Shown piece by piece: positions 62,657 to 64,000 of a stretch of 64,000 nt of DNA. Every line of letters begins with the position of its first letter. Positions within the stretch are counted from its first letter, which is position 1. The notes below the pieces were generated by a model, which was not told where the DNA came from, searched no databases, and worked only from the letters and a program-made list of their open reading frames with translations. The translations under genes were made by a program, and so were the position numbers. Source of the stretch: Tolypothrix tenuis PCC 7101 (GTDB lineage: Bacteria; Cyanobacteriota; Cyanobacteriia; Cyanobacteriales; Nostocaceae); contig NZ_AP018248.1 of assembly GCF_002368295.1 (NCBI RefSeq), positions 2,415,977 to 2,479,976 on the forward strand, read 5' to 3'.

Positions 62657-63121
62657 TTAATTATTTTCAAAGTTTGGTTGATTAATTTCTTTGGATTTAG
62701 CCTCTGCTGCTTGATATGCATCCAAGTAATTTTTACCACCCAACATCACATCACCATAATACTCATAAGGCGCATCGCCATAGATGGGTAGCGGGTCATC
62801 TTCGGGATAATCTTCTTTTGATTCTTCGATAATTTCTTTGAGTTGCGTGACATTAAAACTTGCTGCTGGAAAATAGTAAAGCTGCTGCGAATCTTTTTTC
62901 AGAAACGGTAGATTGGGATCGACAATAGACTCTGCTAATTCAATCCAAGCGTGTTCAATAGGTTGATATGGCTTACCAGGGAACACTAAAAATCCCTGAA
63001 CATACTGGGCTTGATCAGTCGCCAGTGCTGCTTTATAAGCATTATCAAAGGTTTTTTTAGCCTTGCTTTTAATCCGTTGAGAAATCTCAACCGAAAGCGC
63101 TTCATCCAATGGTTTATTCAT
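62657..63121 (-). CDS. Conserved hypothetical protein
   Basis: 154 aa from the ATG at 63121 (MNKPLDEALSVEISQ); the open frame extends to a TTG at 63163, but that part is repeat DNA. The block YVQGFLVFPGKPYQPIEHAWIEL followed by IVDPNLPFL resembles the 'x-G-x-n-HAW-x-n-DP' pattern in several families of uncharacterised proteins, possibly with the His, Trp and Asp forming an active site. The C-terminal half is acidic (ESKEDYPEDDPLP). No signal peptide. Function unknown; upstream is the 3' end of a WD40 gene on the same strand, 160 bp away. Confidence 0.7.
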   Translation of the reverse strand: MNKPLDEALSVEISQRIKSKAKKTFDNAYKAALATDQAQYVQGFLVFPGKPYQPIEHAWIELAESIVDPNLPFLKKDSQQLYYFPAASFNVTQLKEIIEESKEDYPEDDPLPIYGDAPYEYYGDVMLGGKNYLDAYQAAEAKSKEINQPNFENN

Positions 63122-63280
63122 CGATAAAAAGAAGTCAACCTCTGCGGGGAATTCAAAATTCAAAACTCACAATTACAATTCCCATAAATATTTATGGGCT
63201 TGTATTCTGTTCTTCTTTAGTCAAGCACCTACTTCAACATCCTAGCATTCACCAGGACAGTCAACAGTCACCGAACCGCA

Positions 63281-64000
63281 TTACTTTCCTCTCCCGGCTA
63301 AATCTTGGGCTTTCGCTTCTGGGTCAAATTTTAAATTAGCATTCCACTTTTGGGCTTGGCGGAATTTTGCGATCGCACCATCAGTATCGCCTACTGGCGC
63401 TAACTTCTCACCTTGCATAATTAAGACTGTGGCTGCTTGTAATAGCAGAGAGGGATTTTGACAGGAGTTGAGTTCGGCTAAGGTTTCCGGGTGCACAATT
63501 AAGTAATTATTGATCAAGCCACAACCATCTTTTACCAACTCATCTAAGTTGAAATTCCAAAGAGTGATTTTGTTGTCAGTACTTGCAGAAGCTAACCGTT
63601 TTCCATCTGGACTAAAGGCGACGCTTCTCACCCAATTACCATAGTTGCTAGTTATGGTTTTGAGAACTTTCCCAGTGGAGACATCCCAAAGTTTGATAGT
63701 GCTGTCATCACTCCCAGAAACCAACTGTTTCCCATCTGGGCTAAAGGCAATACTATTGACTAAATCACTATGACCGCTAAGGGTTTGCAAAACTCTACCT
63801 GTGGAGAGTTCCCAAATTTTGATGGTGTTGTCATGACTCCCAGAAGCCAACCTTTTTCCATCAGGACTAAAAGCAACAGTATTAACCCAATCGAGATGAC
63901 CACTGTTGGCGTAGCGTTCCCCTGGTAGAGTTTGTAGTAGTTTGCCAATGGTGACATCCCAAATTTTAATGGTGTTGTCACTACTCCCAGAAGCCAACTG
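63281..64000 (-). CDS. WD40 repeat protein, C-terminal part (cut by the right edge)
   Basis: About 239 residues visible. The reading frame continues to the right edge without a start (the last codon in view is CAG before LASGS). There are at least three complete WD40 units (LASGSHDNTIKIWELSTG, LVSGSDDSTIKLWDVSTG, LASASTDNKITLWNFNLD), then a C-terminal helical tail with AELNSCQNPSLLLQAATVLIM and a TPR-like GAIAKFRQAQKWNANL. This layout is common in multi-WD40 proteins of filamentous cyanobacteria, often following a NACHT, kinase or caspase-like N-terminal domain, which would lie outside the window. Confidence 0.88.
   Translation of the reverse strand, partial: QLASGSSDNTIKIWDVTIGKLLQTLPGERYANSGHLDWVNTVAFSPDGKRLASGSHDNTIKIWELSTGRVLQTLSGHSDLVNSIAFSPDGKQLVSGSDDSTIKLWDVSTGKVLKTITSNYGNWVRSVAFSPDGKRLASASTDNKITLWNFNLDELVKDGCGLINNYLIVHPETLAELNSCQNPSLLLQAATVLIMQGEKLAPVGDTDGAIAKFRQAQKWNANLKFDPEAKAQDLAGRGK

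Noticed and set aside
1..64000. tRNA, rRNA or cas genes
   Set aside because: I looked for T-loop motifs in the long spacers and for Cas family motifs around the array and saw none; a covariance-model search would be needed to exclude short RNA genes.

Overview
The window reads as chromosomal DNA of a filamentous, probably heterocyst-forming cyanobacterium (Nostocales). Support comes from very frequent HIP1 octamers (GCGATCGC), many short tandem heptanucleotide repeats (STRR, units such as CCCCAAT, TAATTGG, ACCAATT) between genes, large PAS/GAF/CBS sensory kinases, and cyanobacterium-typical families (SLH-OprB porin, DUF1517, DUF1350, DUF2808, ThiD2-ThiE fusion, TIGR03279 radical-SAM-like protein). 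No rRNA or tRNA gene was recognised.

Layout. 0-3.5 kb: sulfate transport (partial cysT permease and two sulfate-binding proteins facing away from each other). 3.6-17 kb: a lone tyrosine recombinase, thiE-thiS, a glycosyltransferase, uppP, a TIGR03279 protein, a GHL10-type glycoside hydrolase and membrane or exported proteins of unknown role. 17.7-23.4 kb: a CBS/multi-PAS histidine kinase followed by a REC-EAL response regulator. 23.6-29.7 kb: an HTH-NACHT NTPase, a sorbosone/glucose-dehydrogenase-like lipoprotein, a cupin, and a CRISPR array (15 intact repeats plus one degenerate terminal repeat, 15 spacers) with no cas genes in view. 30-31.6 kb: SLH-OprB porin. 32-46.4 kb: a sugar/polyol catabolic region. 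46.6-53 kb: a very large hybrid kinase with a DXCF-type cyanobacteriochrome-like GAF, followed by a response regulator-kinase. 53-64 kb: a beta-helix protein, phosphoribosyltransferase, DUF2808, TPR protein, an AspH-like protein, a medium-chain reductase with a SnoaL-like protein, and a WD40 protein cut by the window edge.

The most interesting system is at 32-46 kb. An RbsABC-type ABC transporter with two tandem binding proteins sits beside inositol oxygenase, gluconokinase, a LacI-family regulator, UxaC-type glucuronate isomerase, an SDR resembling mannonate oxidoreductase and a LarA-superfamily protein with the expected catalytic residues. Together they can be read as a route from myo-inositol through glucuronate, fructuronate, mannonate and gluconate to 6-phosphogluconate. 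This route uses a nickel-dependent 2-epimerase instead of mannonate dehydratase plus KDG kinase/aldolase. A 14-bp palindrome, TGCACACGTGTGCA, occurs twice upstream of inositol oxygenase and once between gluconokinase and the LacI gene, and so ties the divergent genes into one candidate regulon. The pathway is inferred from gene content; the epimerase step is the untested part.

The window is also rich in small repeats: STRRs, several dispersed hairpin families, and MITE-like inverted-repeat elements. They repeatedly abut or supply the stop codons of genes, and in one case seem to add about 30 residues to a protein.
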